This document shows, piece after piece, positions 1-9,885 of a DNA stretch of 59,681 nucleotides. Where the stretch lies: positions 98,256 to 157,936 of the forward strand of contig JAOAEQ010000002.1 of the NCBI GenBank assembly GCA_026416715.1, given 5' to 3'. Both the position numbers and the translations under genes were made by a program. The notes below the pieces were generated by a model that was not told where the DNA came from, ran no database searches, and worked only from the letters and a program-made list of their open reading frames with translations. The DNA comes from a bacterium (GTDB taxonomy: Bacteria > UBP4 > UBA4092 > JAOAEQ01). How positions within the stretch are numbered: position 1 is the stretch's first letter; each line of letters opens with the position of its first letter.

Positions 1-2
1 CG

Positions 3-2459
3 AGTATAGACCGAGCGATTTATAGCGATATTAATAACAACAGTCTAGTTGACCAAGGGGATACGATTACATTACAATTCGATAATCGGATGCGGGTTAA
101 TACCGCATCGACATCAAGTTTTTATCTACCGGTTGCTGGAGATAGCTTGGGTTCCGGAGCAACGGTTTCGGTTAATACTGCAAACGATACCCAAGTTATA
201 ATAACCCTCGGTTTAGGAGCGAAATTGCAGATTAATGGCATATTTTCGATGAACACGGTTACCGCTGGTGCACCATCCGGTATAGATATATCGGCAACAA
301 TGCCACAGAATGCGATTGAAGATATCGGCGGCACCGACGCGGTTGATGGCGGAATTCTAGGTATAAATGATTCTGGCGTAGATATATTAAATGCAGTGAG
401 TAATAAAGTAACAGCGATAATAGCGGCAAATGGTGGAATGGCAAATGTGGCTACTACTATCAATGATTATTATCAGAAACATAAACTGGTTATCCCCGCC
501 GGGTCATTACCAACGAATACAACCATTACTGCCGGAAAGCCCGGCAATAATTTTGGATATTTATCAGCGGTATCGTTTAGTCCCGCAACGTTATCATTCG
601 ACTCCAGTAAACCGGCAACGGTAGTTATTGAATATAAAGATGCGGATATCCGCCGAGAATTGGGATATCTCGAGCAGGGAATGCGCATTCATCAATGGAA
701 AGATACTCAGCAAAAATGGATACAGATTCCACAGACGGTTGGTTTACAAGTAATTGACACCGTAAATAAAACCGTTGCAATAAAAATTAATCGAATGAAT
801 ATGGTTGATGCTACCGGCAATTTTGATTTTGCTGCGAATACAACTATTGTCTATGCAAATATCGCTATTCCAACGGTAGGCGCAAAAACCGCGGTTGTCC
901 TGCCGGCACCAGCATTCAAAGATTATTTCGGATTCGACGCAGTTTTAGCTGAAGAGACAGAAAGTTTTAACTTTGAAAAGTTATCTACTCTAACCTCAAG
1001 TTGGGTAGAAAAAAATGATGATATACTCTATTTTACTGCAGGTACATCCGTTACGATAACAATCGGAACGGCCGGAATGTATACCAAACATAAATTAGTT
1101 TTAACGAATTATACAACTGCATATTCTGGTACGACGGTAATATTAACACAAGTTGGCGCTGGTGAAACCTATGACTGGCCAAATCATGCGATACTTAAAA
1201 TCATCACGCTAGGAACCATAACTACTTCAGCGAAACTAACTATGGAATATAAGGACTATACTGATCCGAACGGACAGTTTACGAACGATGTGCTTAATGG
1301 TTACGAACCGCAACTGCGACTCTACCGATGGCGGACAGATTTAGGAACCTGGGAGAAACTCGCTGAACCGCAATCAGTGAATCGAACTCAAAATACCGTT
1401 ACGGCAACTTTATCGGATATAACCATTGCGCAGATTTATGCCGTCGGGATTGATACCGCGGTTTTGCCAGGATTTATCAATAGTTATGGCGCATTTACCA
1501 TAAGTAGTGATATTTCAAAATGGTATCTTGAGAAATACGGTGATGCAAGTTCGCCGGGAACACTAACTTGGTTAAGTAATTATTCTGGGCAACCGGGAGT
1601 ACTTAAACTCCAGCAAGCGCCGGGGCAAAAAGGGAAACTTACCCAACTCTTCTCTATTCCTAGTACTGGTTGGTATACCGCTACAGTTAAAGTCGCAACA
1701 GATATACCTGATGTTTCAAAACAGCAGAAAGTATATTTATATTTGCAGGAGTTATCCAGCGATAGTTCAATTATTGCAACCGCAAATCAGGTTTTAGCGC
1801 CAGGGTCAGGTGCGTTTATCGGAGCAGGTATCTGGCGGAATTTAGAAATCTCGTTCTATTTACATAGCGGATTCGCTGGAGTACAGGTGGTTGGCATCAA
1901 TCCATCCAGCGGAGTAAATGGTAGTTTATATATCGATGATATTTGGGTTACTGCCGGATCCATGCAACCAACGAATACTATATCCATAAATAACGCAAGT
2001 TTCACTTCTAACACCAGCGGATGGCTCTTTCAGATTTATGGCGATGCGACTTCTGCAGGAACTTGGAGTTGGATTAGTGGTTGGAGTGGTCAAACCGGAG
2101 TTCTGAAAGGAATCCAAGCCGGAGGACAAAAAGCGAAAATCAGCCAGTTGTTCAGTTTGTTCAATACGGATAATAGCGCCCTCGCGTCGGTTTGGGTATA
2201 TAGCGCAGCAACGTCAAAATCTAATACCCAAAAAATATATGTATATGTTTATAGTCAGGATGCGGGATATACCAAAATCATCGAAAGCGCTAACGCTATA
2301 CTCCAACCCGGGAAATGGAATCAGGGCAGCTGGCAGCAACTCCAGTTTGGTTATATTCCATCAACAAATTATAATGCCCTACAACTCGTTGCGATTAATC
2401 CTTCTGGAAAACCAACCCAATCGATTTATTTCGACACTGTTGAAATAAAACAGGATTAG
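3..2459 (+). CDS. Large exported multi-module protein, 5' end outside window
   Basis: The reading frame is open from base 3 (S-I-D-R-A-I-Y-S-D) with no stop, so the gene begins upstream; the ATG at 90 is internal. The first visible residues (DINNNSLVDQGDTITLQFD) resemble the calcium-type loop and strand found in bacterial surface adhesion modules. Two related beta-rich modules each begin KHKLV (near 478 and 1087) and each contains a YKD..-R-W-W/L-K segment. Two longer tandem modules follow (about 1510-1960 and 2010-2456), both with YGDA.S.GT..W.S..SGQ.GVLK..QA.GQK.K..QLFS and ending in a D-DI/TV strand, which resembles a carbohydrate-binding beta-sandwich. No catalytic motif, LPXTG or C-terminal membrane anchor is visible. 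It is probably a secreted or surface protein; the substrate is unknown. Confidence 0.75.
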   Translation, partial: SIDRAIYSDINNNSLVDQGDTITLQFDNRMRVNTASTSSFYLPVAGDSLGSGATVSVNTANDTQVIITLGLGAKLQINGIFSMNTVTAGAPSGIDISATMPQNAIEDIGGTDAVDGGILGINDSGVDILNAVSNKVTAIIAANGGMANVATTINDYYQKHKLVIPAGSLPTNTTITAGKPGNNFGYLSAVSFSPATLSFDSSKPATVVIEYKDADIRRELGYLEQGMRIHQWKDTQQKWIQIPQTVGLQVIDTVNKTVAIKINRMNMVDATGNFDFAANTTIVYANIAIPTVGAKTAVVLPAPAFKDYFGFDAVLAEETESFNFEKLSTLTSSWVEKNDDILYFTAGTSVTITIGTAGMYTKHKLVLTNYTTAYSGTTVILTQVGAGETYDWPNHAILKIITLGTITTSAKLTMEYKDYTDPNGQFTNDVLNGYEPQLRLYRWRTDLGTWEKLAEPQSVNRTQNTVTATLSDITIAQIYAVGIDTAVLPGFINSYGAFTISSDISKWYLEKYGDASSPGTLTWLSNYSGQPGVLKLQQAPGQKGKLTQLFSIPSTGWYTATVKVATDIPDVSKQQKVYLYLQELSSDSSIIATANQVLAPGSGAFIGAGIWRNLEISFYLHSGFAGVQVVGINPSSGVNGSLYIDDIWVTAGSMQPTNTISINNASFTSNTSGWLFQIYGDATSAGTWSWISGWSGQTGVLKGIQAGGQKAKISQLFSLFNTDNSALASVWVYSAATSKSNTQKIYVYVYSQDAGYTKIIESANAILQPGKWNQGSWQQLQFGYIPSTNYNALQLVAINPSGKPTQSIYFDTVEIKQD

Positions 2460-2569
2460 AAAAAGCAGTGGCTGCCTGCATGCGGTAATCGTCTGATAAG
2501 CGCAGCAGTGTTTATGCTTAGAGAATATTTATTTTAGTGATTCTCAGCGGTCAGCAGAGTCTTTATTAA

Positions 2570-4249
2570 CTATTTCTCGCGACTTTCGACCAGAATCTGT
2601 AGGAGTTCTAATTCTTCCTTATCAAACCAAATCAATTTGCAGGAATAACAGCGGTCAATAACAATAAAATATTGTAACGTGTACGGCATTCGCACCATTT
2701 CAGTTTTACATTTCGGACATGTGATTGCTGGGAATGCGGCAGTGACTAAGTCGGATAATTTCATCGTTTTAACCGCTCGACTTAATAGCCATTGCCGGGT
2801 AGATGCTTTTGCTTTCAATTTCAATTCTTCAGAAAACTGTTTCTCTTCTCGCGCAAATATACGAAATAGATTCTGTTCTTCAACCAGTGTTCCGCCACAA
2901 AAATGACATCGGTTAACCTGTGTTCCTTCATAATCAATTTTCGTTAACGATTGTCGGCATTTCGGGCATTGATATGGAGACAACAGTTTCCCTTCCAATC
3001 GTAATCTAAATAAGTCGGATAATACGGGGTCGGTTCCTGCTCTAATTAGTTGACCCTGTTTATCCCGACTAACCCAGCTTTCTGGAGTAATAAAAGGATT
3101 CGAAGTGAGTTGTAATGCGGTGAACGGACCTTGCCATTGGTTTGATTCCGTTCGTACCCACCACGTGGTCTCCGATACTGAAGAAGGCATCTCTCCTTTT
3201 TCTGGCTGGATGGGAAACCCAGTCCCAACCTGTCGTTGGAATACACTAAAATCTGCTTTCCCAAGATTTAACAGAATTTCTAATCGCTTTGATACCGGTG
3301 GATGGGTTGAAAAGAGATTCGCAAACCAGTTCTCGCTGGATTCTAACTCTGTATCTTCCGCGGGGAGAATGAATATCGGAGAGAGAGTACTGTCGGTATA
3401 TCCAATTCCGCGCCATGAAGTTGAAACTTTATATAACGCTTCAGCAAGCGATAGCGGGTCGCGAGTTAACTCGACTGCGGTTGCATCCGCGAGATATTCC
3501 CGCTGGCGGGAAATGAGCGTGTTTAACAGCATCGTCCCGAGGGTTATCAGCCAGAGAACCGGAATGATTAAAAATGGTGCGAATCCGCGTTGATTATTGA
3601 TGCGGAAAATATATCTATCCTGGTCGCCAAGTTCATCCGCTGCAGTTTCAACTGCGGTTAATATCTGCGCATATACCGCAAATAATGAACAAGCGATAGT
3701 TACCAGCAACGCATCTTTATTAACGATATGCGCCATTTCATGCGCGAGCACCGCTTCTAACTGTCGGCGGTTCATCCGTGCAAGTAATCCTTCGGTTACA
3801 CCTAGCACCGCGTTCCCGCGAAAATCGCTAACTGCAAACGCGTTTACCGCAACTGTCGGCAGCACCATCCCGCGGATGTTTTTTGCAGTGCTACCAGTAG
3901 CGATTTTAAGTTCTTCAATAATATTCTTCATCCGTTCATGGTATCGGTCAGAAGTATCTAGTTCTTGCGCTTTAAGTCCCGTTAAAATACGAGTCATTCC
4001 ATCGGAAACCGAAAATAACCAATGGATTACCGCTGCACTTATTGCGAATATGAACGACCAGAAGAAGATTGATAGAAATCGGAATTGAAATGCAGTTTCT
4101 CGTTCTTCTATGGAGTATATCACAAAAACGAGTTGGAATATGGCTGTTAGAATGAAGAAGCCAACAAAATAAAAAAGAAATAATACTATAAATAGCAGAA
4201 CCGTTTTTTTCGTCCGCTGTTCTTTAATATCCAAATGCGTAAAGGACAT
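2570..4249 (-). CDS. M48-family membrane zinc metalloprotease with GYF-like and zinc-ribbon tail
   Basis: Two N-terminal membrane segments (about residues 18-45 and 60-80) precede an M48 catalytic domain with HEMAH at about 170-174 and a downstream glutamate in SRQREYLADA, as in HtpX/CAAX-type proteases. After the protease come a GYF_2-like stretch (WWVR...WQGPF, about 365-410) and two CPxC...CxxC zinc ribbons (about 443-470 and 517-545), which make it about 560 aa instead of the roughly 290 of HtpX. I use the ATG at 4249 because the longer frame begins at TTG. M48 enzymes cleave misfolded or specific membrane proteins; the ribbons may recruit substrates. It is divergent from the GH38 gene. 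Confidence 0.85.
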   Translation of the reverse strand: MSFTHLDIKEQRTKKTVLLFIVLFLFYFVGFFILTAIFQLVFVIYSIEERETAFQFRFLSIFFWSFIFAISAAVIHWLFSVSDGMTRILTGLKAQELDTSDRYHERMKNIIEELKIATGSTAKNIRGMVLPTVAVNAFAVSDFRGNAVLGVTEGLLARMNRRQLEAVLAHEMAHIVNKDALLVTIACSLFAVYAQILTAVETAADELGDQDRYIFRINNQRGFAPFLIIPVLWLITLGTMLLNTLISRQREYLADATAVELTRDPLSLAEALYKVSTSWRGIGYTDSTLSPIFILPAEDTELESSENWFANLFSTHPPVSKRLEILLNLGKADFSVFQRQVGTGFPIQPEKGEMPSSVSETTWWVRTESNQWQGPFTALQLTSNPFITPESWVSRDKQGQLIRAGTDPVLSDLFRLRLEGKLLSPYQCPKCRQSLTKIDYEGTQVNRCHFCGGTLVEEQNLFRIFAREEKQFSEELKLKAKASTRQWLLSRAVKTMKLSDLVTAAFPAITCPKCKTEMVRMPYTLQYFIVIDRCYSCKLIWFDKEELELLQILVESREK

Positions 4250-4297
4250 AACCAAATCTTACCACGAAAACACGACGTTTGAAAAGTTTAAAAATGG

Positions 4298-4327
4298 TTG
4301 ACCGCTTTCCGCATTATCCCTTATCAT
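4298..4327 (+). promoter_or_regulatory. Candidate sigma-70 promoter for the GH38 gene
   Basis: TTGACC (4298-4303), 18-bp spacer, TATCAT (4322-4327). The predicted start lies about 30 nt before the strong Shine-Dalgarno AAGGAGGA at 4349-4356. Confidence 0.45.
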
Positions 4328-4364
4328 TATTCGGAGTATTAGCTAGTCAAGGAGGAATCTCTCT

Positions 4365-7196
4365 ATGCCGAAAAAGAAATATGAGCTCCATGTCATCTCG
4401 CAAACCCATTGGGATCGCGAATGGCGATATTCATTGCAAAAGACCCGATTTTATCTAGTAGAAATGCTTGATTCGTTGCTGGATATTATGGAATCAAATC
4501 CGGACTATAAATATTACCATCTTGATTCGCAAACTATCCTATTGGAAGATTATTTATTAGTTCGTCCGGAGAATAAAGAACGAATTAAATCGCTCGTGCA
4601 ATCCGGTCGGTTATTTATCGGTCCCTGGTATACCTTGCCCGACCAATTCTTAGTTTCCGGCGAATCGTTAGTCCGTAATCTATTAATTGGACATAAACTA
4701 GCTGCAGAATTCGGGAACGTAATGAAAGTTGGATATACTCCTTTCTCTTGGGGACAAATCTCACAACTGCCGCAGATTTATGCCGGGTTCGGAATTGATA
4801 CTATTCTATTCTATCGTGGAGTAAGTAATGAACAAGCGCCGTATGCTGAATTTATTTGGGAAGGAGCGGACGGAACGAAAGTGTTAGCATCGCGATTTTC
4901 ATCTTGGCCAAGGTATAACTTCTGGTATTTCGTATATCGTCGAGCGATGTTTAATCGCGAACCGTGGGACAGAGAATATCAATGGGATTCCGGCGGATTA
5001 CCGTTTCGGATGAACGACCGCTGGGCTGGAATCGATGCAGATTTTGAATTGCTAGACCAGCCGATTGAGTATCATAAACGGAACCTAAAACAATGGTGCG
5101 AACAGTTGCGCGATATGCAAAAAAATGACTTCACAACCAAATATCTGGTTTGGATGAACGGACATGATAGTTCCGCTCCGCATCCATTAGAACCGAAATT
5201 GATTAATGATTGCAATAACGCGTTAGATAATGATACTGTTCTGCATAGCAATCTACCGGAATATGTCGCCAAACTAAAATCAGCAGTTAAAGACCTGGTG
5301 ATGATCAAAGGTGAGATGCGGTATGGATACAAAACGCCGTCAATATCAGTGCTGTATGGTTATGTAACTTCAGCGCGAATGTACATTAAACAGATGAATA
5401 CGAAAACAGAACGGATGCTGCTGAACTATGCGGAACCGGTTGCATCCTGTGCGGCGTTAATCGGTGCTAAGTATCCGAAAAGATTCCTAGATTTATCGTG
5501 GAAATATCTGCTCGGCAACCATGGCCATGACTCGATTGGCGGATGCAGTGTAGACCGGGTGCATGAAGATATGATGTATCGGTATCGTCAATCGTTAGAA
5601 ATATCTGAGAATGTTTTCATTCGCGCATTTCAGCAAATAGTGAAACAAATTGATACTTCAGCTATAATAACCAAAGAACGAAAGAACACAAGAACAAAAA
5701 TACAAAAAAGTAACATAGAAAATCAGGAACCGATACTGCTCGTAGCATTTAACCCCTTGCCTTTTGAACGAAAAGAACTTTTAACCGCTACGATTGATAT
5801 CCCTCGAACTCGGAAATGGAAATCAATCGATATCCTTGATTTATCGACCGGTCAGAAAATGCCAATACAAACGCAAATGATTGAAACCGGATATCCTGTT
5901 TTGCAGACGATGATTGATACACCGATGATGTTCCCGACGAAACGGATTACCTGCCATTTCCAATCCGGTAGTCTTCCGTCCTGTGGATATAAAGTTTACC
6001 AGGTTCTTCTTAACGATTCAATAAAACGGAATTTCGGTACCCTAGCGACAGAACCGAATATGATGGAAAACGAGTTTCTGAAAGTAGCGCTCAATAATAA
6101 CGGAACGATAACTATAACCGATAAGCAGACGGGAAATGTTTTCCCCAACCTGCATTATTTTGAAGATCGCGGAGAAGCTGGTTCACCGTGGGTGACCAAA
6201 CCACCGCAAGCGGATAAAGTGTATACTTCTTTGAATCAGACTGCAGACATTATTCTCATTGAGTCCGGCCCGTTGAAAACTACCTTTGCCATTAATCTCG
6301 TATTAATGCTACCAGAATCACTAAATGAAACACAAACTGCGCGTAGTACTTCGGTCAAACCAGTTCCTATCACTTCGCTGGTCACATTATACCGAGGAAG
6401 TAAGCGAGTCGAAATAGAAACCACGGTAGATAATACGGTTGAATATCATCGTCTGCGCGTTTTGTTCCCGAGCGGCATTAAAACCGATAAACATTATGCT
6501 GACGGACAGTTTGATGTTATTGAACGTCCGATATTCAATCCGGATGATAGCGATTGGAATGAACCGTATATGCGGGAGAAACCGCAGAACCAGTTCGTGG
6601 TTCTTTCAAGCCCGAAACGAAGTCTAGCGATTATCAATGATGGAATTAAAGAATATGAGGTGATTGATGATAAAGAGCGAACCGTTGCCTTAACCCTGCT
6701 CCGTTCATTTTCATTAAAACTAGCGTTACTTGAAGAAGGCGGGGTTGATTATCGTGACCAGATGAAGGGAACGCAATGTTTAGGAAAGCAGATATATCGT
6801 TATGCGATATATCCGCATCAAGGAACCTGGGAACAGAACCGGGTCATGCAAGAAGCTATGGAGTTCAACCATCCGAGTCGGATTGCGCAATGCGGAAAAG
6901 CAATGCACCGGAAACCAGATGGATTACCGCTCTCATTAAGTTTTCTAACCATACCGAACCATACCGTTCTAAGTGCATTTAAACAAGCAGAGTCCGGTGA
7001 TGGATTTATTCTCCGCATTTATAATCCAACAGAAAAAGAGGTTCAAGGAATCATCGGATTGATGAAACCTATCCGGCAAGCGATGATAACCGATTTCAAC
7101 GAGCAGAAGATTAGTCAACTCTCGGTAGATAAAGAAGGGAGAATACCAGTTAAACTTTCCCCGAAGAAAGTCGTATCTGTTCACCTGGTTATATAA
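4365..7196 (+). CDS. GH38 (alpha-mannosidase-like) protein lacking the catalytic Asp
   Basis: The 943-aa protein has full family length. The zinc-binding HWDREW motif (H15, D17) and the HGHDSIGGC...HEDM block (about 386-401) match GH38 alpha-mannosidases. In the motif that normally reads GYxPDSFG the sequence is GYTPFSWG, so Phe127 stands where the nucleophile and third zinc-ligand Asp should be. A K/N-rich linker (about 435-452) joins the catalytic part to the C-terminal beta domains and is encoded by repeat-like DNA. The start is set by an excellent AAGGAGGA. There is no signal peptide, so it should be cytoplasmic. It may be inactive, use another residue, or represent a GH38 subfamily with a different mechanism; an alpha-mannosidase function should not be assumed. 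Confidence 0.85.
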   Translation: MPKKKYELHVISQTHWDREWRYSLQKTRFYLVEMLDSLLDIMESNPDYKYYHLDSQTILLEDYLLVRPENKERIKSLVQSGRLFIGPWYTLPDQFLVSGESLVRNLLIGHKLAAEFGNVMKVGYTPFSWGQISQLPQIYAGFGIDTILFYRGVSNEQAPYAEFIWEGADGTKVLASRFSSWPRYNFWYFVYRRAMFNREPWDREYQWDSGGLPFRMNDRWAGIDADFELLDQPIEYHKRNLKQWCEQLRDMQKNDFTTKYLVWMNGHDSSAPHPLEPKLINDCNNALDNDTVLHSNLPEYVAKLKSAVKDLVMIKGEMRYGYKTPSISVLYGYVTSARMYIKQMNTKTERMLLNYAEPVASCAALIGAKYPKRFLDLSWKYLLGNHGHDSIGGCSVDRVHEDMMYRYRQSLEISENVFIRAFQQIVKQIDTSAIITKERKNTRTKIQKSNIENQEPILLVAFNPLPFERKELLTATIDIPRTRKWKSIDILDLSTGQKMPIQTQMIETGYPVLQTMIDTPMMFPTKRITCHFQSGSLPSCGYKVYQVLLNDSIKRNFGTLATEPNMMENEFLKVALNNNGTITITDKQTGNVFPNLHYFEDRGEAGSPWVTKPPQADKVYTSLNQTADIILIESGPLKTTFAINLVLMLPESLNETQTARSTSVKPVPITSLVTLYRGSKRVEIETTVDNTVEYHRLRVLFPSGIKTDKHYADGQFDVIERPIFNPDDSDWNEPYMREKPQNQFVVLSSPKRSLAIINDGIKEYEVIDDKERTVALTLLRSFSLKLALLEEGGVDYRDQMKGTQCLGKQIYRYAIYPHQGTWEQNRVMQEAMEFNHPSRIAQCGKAMHRKPDGLPLSLSFLTIPNHTVLSAFKQAESGDGFILRIYNPTEKEVQGIIGLMKPIRQAMITDFNEQKISQLSVDKEGRIPVKLSPKKVVSVHLVI

Positions 7197-7210
7197 CATC
7201 AGATTAGTTT

Positions 7211-8140
7211 TCAGGATGGGCTCGTTCCTTCTGCTGAAACCAATATTGCGCCTAGACTATATTTATTATTTTCTGGTTCTTTCGTCCGTTTTTCTTTTGA
7301 GATAGTAATCTTATCAATCGGTGGTTTATCTGCACGCATGTACGAAATCAGCAGTTTAACACAATTTAAATTTATTTTACCAGTTAACGCAGCTTCACAT
7401 AACAGTTCAAGCGCTCCCCGAACAGTATATTGTTCACTGCGATATGGCCGAGGTGATACTAATGCGTCAAACATATCGCAAACGGTCACTACTTGTAAGA
7501 GTTCATTATTCTGTTTTATTCCCCGCGGATAGCCTTTACCATTAATATATTCATGGTGTTCATAGGCAATCTGGCAACTGGTCGGGTCATGCTCGCCGAG
7601 ATAATACGTCAATAGAATACAACCATAAACCGCATGTTCCCGTAACCGTCGAATTTCTTGTGGGTTAAGATACTCTTGCTTTTGCAAAATTTCAAGTGGA
7701 ATACAGTATTTCCCGATATCATGTCCTGGAACAACTGATGCCGCTTGTAATGAATAGCTATAATATGATTGGATATCAAATGCCATTCGCGTCGCTAATG
7801 CCGCAACAATTAATGAATGTCGATAAGTATAGAAATCATACTGTTTAAAATAATCTAAGGTTTGGATTACCACTGGGAAAATTCGCGCATGCATTAGCCG
7901 GTCAGCAATACTTCGGCATATCTCTGGGGTATCAAATATCCGATCGTACGGCGGCTGAAGAACAAAATCGCATAAATCATCCATATATTGCGGATAATCA
8001 GCAAACGTTATCGGCGGTGAATTATTCGTTCGTTTGTGCATCAGTTCATGAAAAAACTGCGGAGTTAATGGTTGTCCTGCTGAAGCGATTTTCTGATTAT
8101 CCAAGTTAAAAACATCAAAACCGAGGACTAACTCTAACAT
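7211..8140 (-). CDS. HD-GYP domain protein, intact active-site motifs
   Basis: A stand-alone 309-aa HD-GYP-type phosphohydrolase. Visible motifs are YRHS (about 106-109), HDIGK (140-144), REHA (about 167-170), HHE (195-197), GKGYP (201-205) and CDMFDAL...RPYR (221-234). This set is complete for metal binding and for c-di-GMP-type substrates. No receiver, PAS or membrane segment precedes it; the N-terminal ~100 residues are not recognisable. Start ATG at 8140 has AGGAGG 8 nt upstream. Likely a cytoplasmic cyclic-dinucleotide phosphodiesterase; the substrate is inferred from the family. Confidence 0.8.
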   Translation of the reverse strand: MLELVLGFDVFNLDNQKIASAGQPLTPQFFHELMHKRTNNSPPITFADYPQYMDDLCDFVLQPPYDRIFDTPEICRSIADRLMHARIFPVVIQTLDYFKQYDFYTYRHSLIVAALATRMAFDIQSYYSYSLQAASVVPGHDIGKYCIPLEILQKQEYLNPQEIRRLREHAVYGCILLTYYLGEHDPTSCQIAYEHHEYINGKGYPRGIKQNNELLQVVTVCDMFDALVSPRPYRSEQYTVRGALELLCEAALTGKINLNCVKLLISYMRADKPPIDKITISKEKRTKEPENNKYSLGAILVSAEGTSPS

Positions 8141-8439
8141 GTAAACTCCTCCTATGAATTTTTAACATTCAACGGTACAATTCTGTGATATAAGTCAGGG
8201 TAGTGTAGCATATTATATAACATCTGTCTATCGGGAAATTCCTGAGTTTTTACTTCAAAAAACCTTACTTTATTTTCGCAAGGTTGACGCGATTTTCCTA
8301 CAGGGTATAACAATTTCGAATATCGAATTTTCAAAATAAAGTTTTATATTGTAGATACGAGTTAACTCTTCCAAGGAAAAAGTAGATAGCGCCCCCGAGC
8401 TTGAGTTCGAAGAAAAATGGATAAGAAAATCTTAGGGTT
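8141..8439. other. Intergenic spacer between HAD and HD-GYP genes
   Basis: About 300 bp downstream of the HAD gene and upstream of the HD-GYP gene. Apart from the AGGAGG at 8148-8153, I see no convincing terminator, promoter or RNA. The open frame at 8152-8334 starts with TTG and has no family resemblance. Confidence 0.5.
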
Positions 8440-9885
8440 TTAACCCCGAATCTCTTTATAAAAGACTTTCGGAGTTAAAAAACAATTATAGGCAAGAATA
8501 GCTTCTGGTAGTTGTCCATGAAGGATATACGTTGCAGCGGATAAATCATGGCCGGCAGTTTCAGCAAATGGAACAGCCACACAAATTGGAATACCAGCTG
8601 CGCGAATCGCTATCGTTCCGGATTCGCTATCTTCAAATCCGACAACATATTGATATTCCGATTTCGGTATACCAAGTTGATGTAACGCGATACTATATAA
8701 ATCCCGATGCGGTTTAAGCCGGATTTCTGATGAATCTGTTGCGGTTATACAGCTATCATATACTCCCCGATAATCGCTGAATCGGTTAATCAACTCTTTT
8801 TTCTTTTTATCAGGTAGTTCCCAATCCGTTATTTGCTCTCGGATAACATTAAATACTTCAGTTAACACGATATCCGCTTCATAAGCAATAGAAGAGGTTA
8901 CTACTGCAACTTTCACCGGATGCTGAACAAAATACCGACCGAGTTGCGCTAATCGCGATTTGAACCTAAACAATTCTTTTTCTTTCCATCGGGGTGATTT
9001 TGCAAGAATATGTGTAGCTAGGTAGGGATAAAATCGGGCTATATCTTCACCCAGCCATCCTTTAATCAGCGCAATGAATATTCCTACTGCCGGCATCGGT
9101 TCGATAAGTCGCTGATGGTTATTTTCAAGCACAGCACGTGCACATTCTTTTCCTCGACCAGCAGCAACTTCCATCAAAATGGTGTGATATCGCTGATAAT
9201 AAATATCCAACGCTGCACGTACCTGGTCGGAAAATCGGGTGAACGCAAGGTTCTTACCGTATTTGTTCAAGAGCTTCTGTAGAAGAGACGAGGGTAACCC
9301 GTTTTTTTCTAAATACCGAGACGCACTAGCATGTTCGTCCTGATATTCTCTATAGCAAGCAAGGATTGACCGTAATTCGTTTTCTTGCAACAGTCCATCT
9401 AATCCGAACGCGGAAACTGTAGCGATAACCTCGTTCCGTCTACGTTCATCTTTCCCGAAATTGAGTGTCCAGATAACGGATTCTAGATACGCTTTTCGGA
9501 ACGCTTCCGGTAGAATTTTTGTTCTATATCTTTTAATGAGATATTCGATATGTTTCGTTGTCGAATTCCCGATAATGTGCGGGTAATCTCTCTCCCTGTC
9601 GAGTCCTTGCCAGTCACGTTTATCCATGCGGTTGGTAATCCGCCGAACCATCCATTCCAAAGAATGCAAACATAACGCTTCCGTGGTCGTAGTCGTTCCA
9701 TCCATATCCTTAACCACGCCAACAAGTTTTGGTAACATTCGTTTCCGTTTTCGAACCAACGGATATATTTCTACTGGAGCATAAATATACGCCGGATTTT
9801 TAACCAGAGCTAGTTCAGAATAATCTAATTTTTTGTATATTTGCTGCAATATGTTCCTGCTGTTTTTAGAAGTAATAAATTTCAT
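8440..9885 (-). CDS. HAD-superfamily hydrolase with an unusually large cap
   Basis: All four HAD motifs are present: DMDGT (motif I, about residues 60-64), VVTSS (II, about 320), RLKPHRD (III, Lys, about 390) and GFEDSESG (IV, about 416). The order and the GFEDSESG signature resemble beta-phosphoglucomutase/phosphatase members. Between motifs I and II lie about 260 residues, far more than the usual C1 cap, rich in charged helices. An extra ~50-residue N-terminal segment precedes motif I. Total 481 aa is about twice a normal subfamily I enzyme. The ATG at 9885 lacks an obvious Shine-Dalgarno. The substrate cannot be inferred from the sequence. Confidence 0.75.
   Translation of the reverse strand: MKFITSKNSRNILQQIYKKLDYSELALVKNPAYIYAPVEIYPLVRKRKRMLPKLVGVVKDMDGTTTTTEALCLHSLEWMVRRITNRMDKRDWQGLDRERDYPHIIGNSTTKHIEYLIKRYRTKILPEAFRKAYLESVIWTLNFGKDERRRNEVIATVSAFGLDGLLQENELRSILACYREYQDEHASASRYLEKNGLPSSLLQKLLNKYGKNLAFTRFSDQVRAALDIYYQRYHTILMEVAAGRGKECARAVLENNHQRLIEPMPAVGIFIALIKGWLGEDIARFYPYLATHILAKSPRWKEKELFRFKSRLAQLGRYFVQHPVKVAVVTSSIAYEADIVLTEVFNVIREQITDWELPDKKKKELINRFSDYRGVYDSCITATDSSEIRLKPHRDLYSIALHQLGIPKSEYQYVVGFEDSESGTIAIRAAGIPICVAVPFAETAGHDLSAATYILHGQLPEAILAYNCFLTPKVFYKEIRG

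Noticed and set aside
122-463. 113-codon antisense frame in the first gene
   Set aside because: Lies fully opposite a convincing beta-rich coding frame; no start context.
8152-8334. 60-codon minus-strand frame ending at the HD-GYP ribosome site
   Set aside because: Starts with TTG, no ribosome site, no recognisable protein features.
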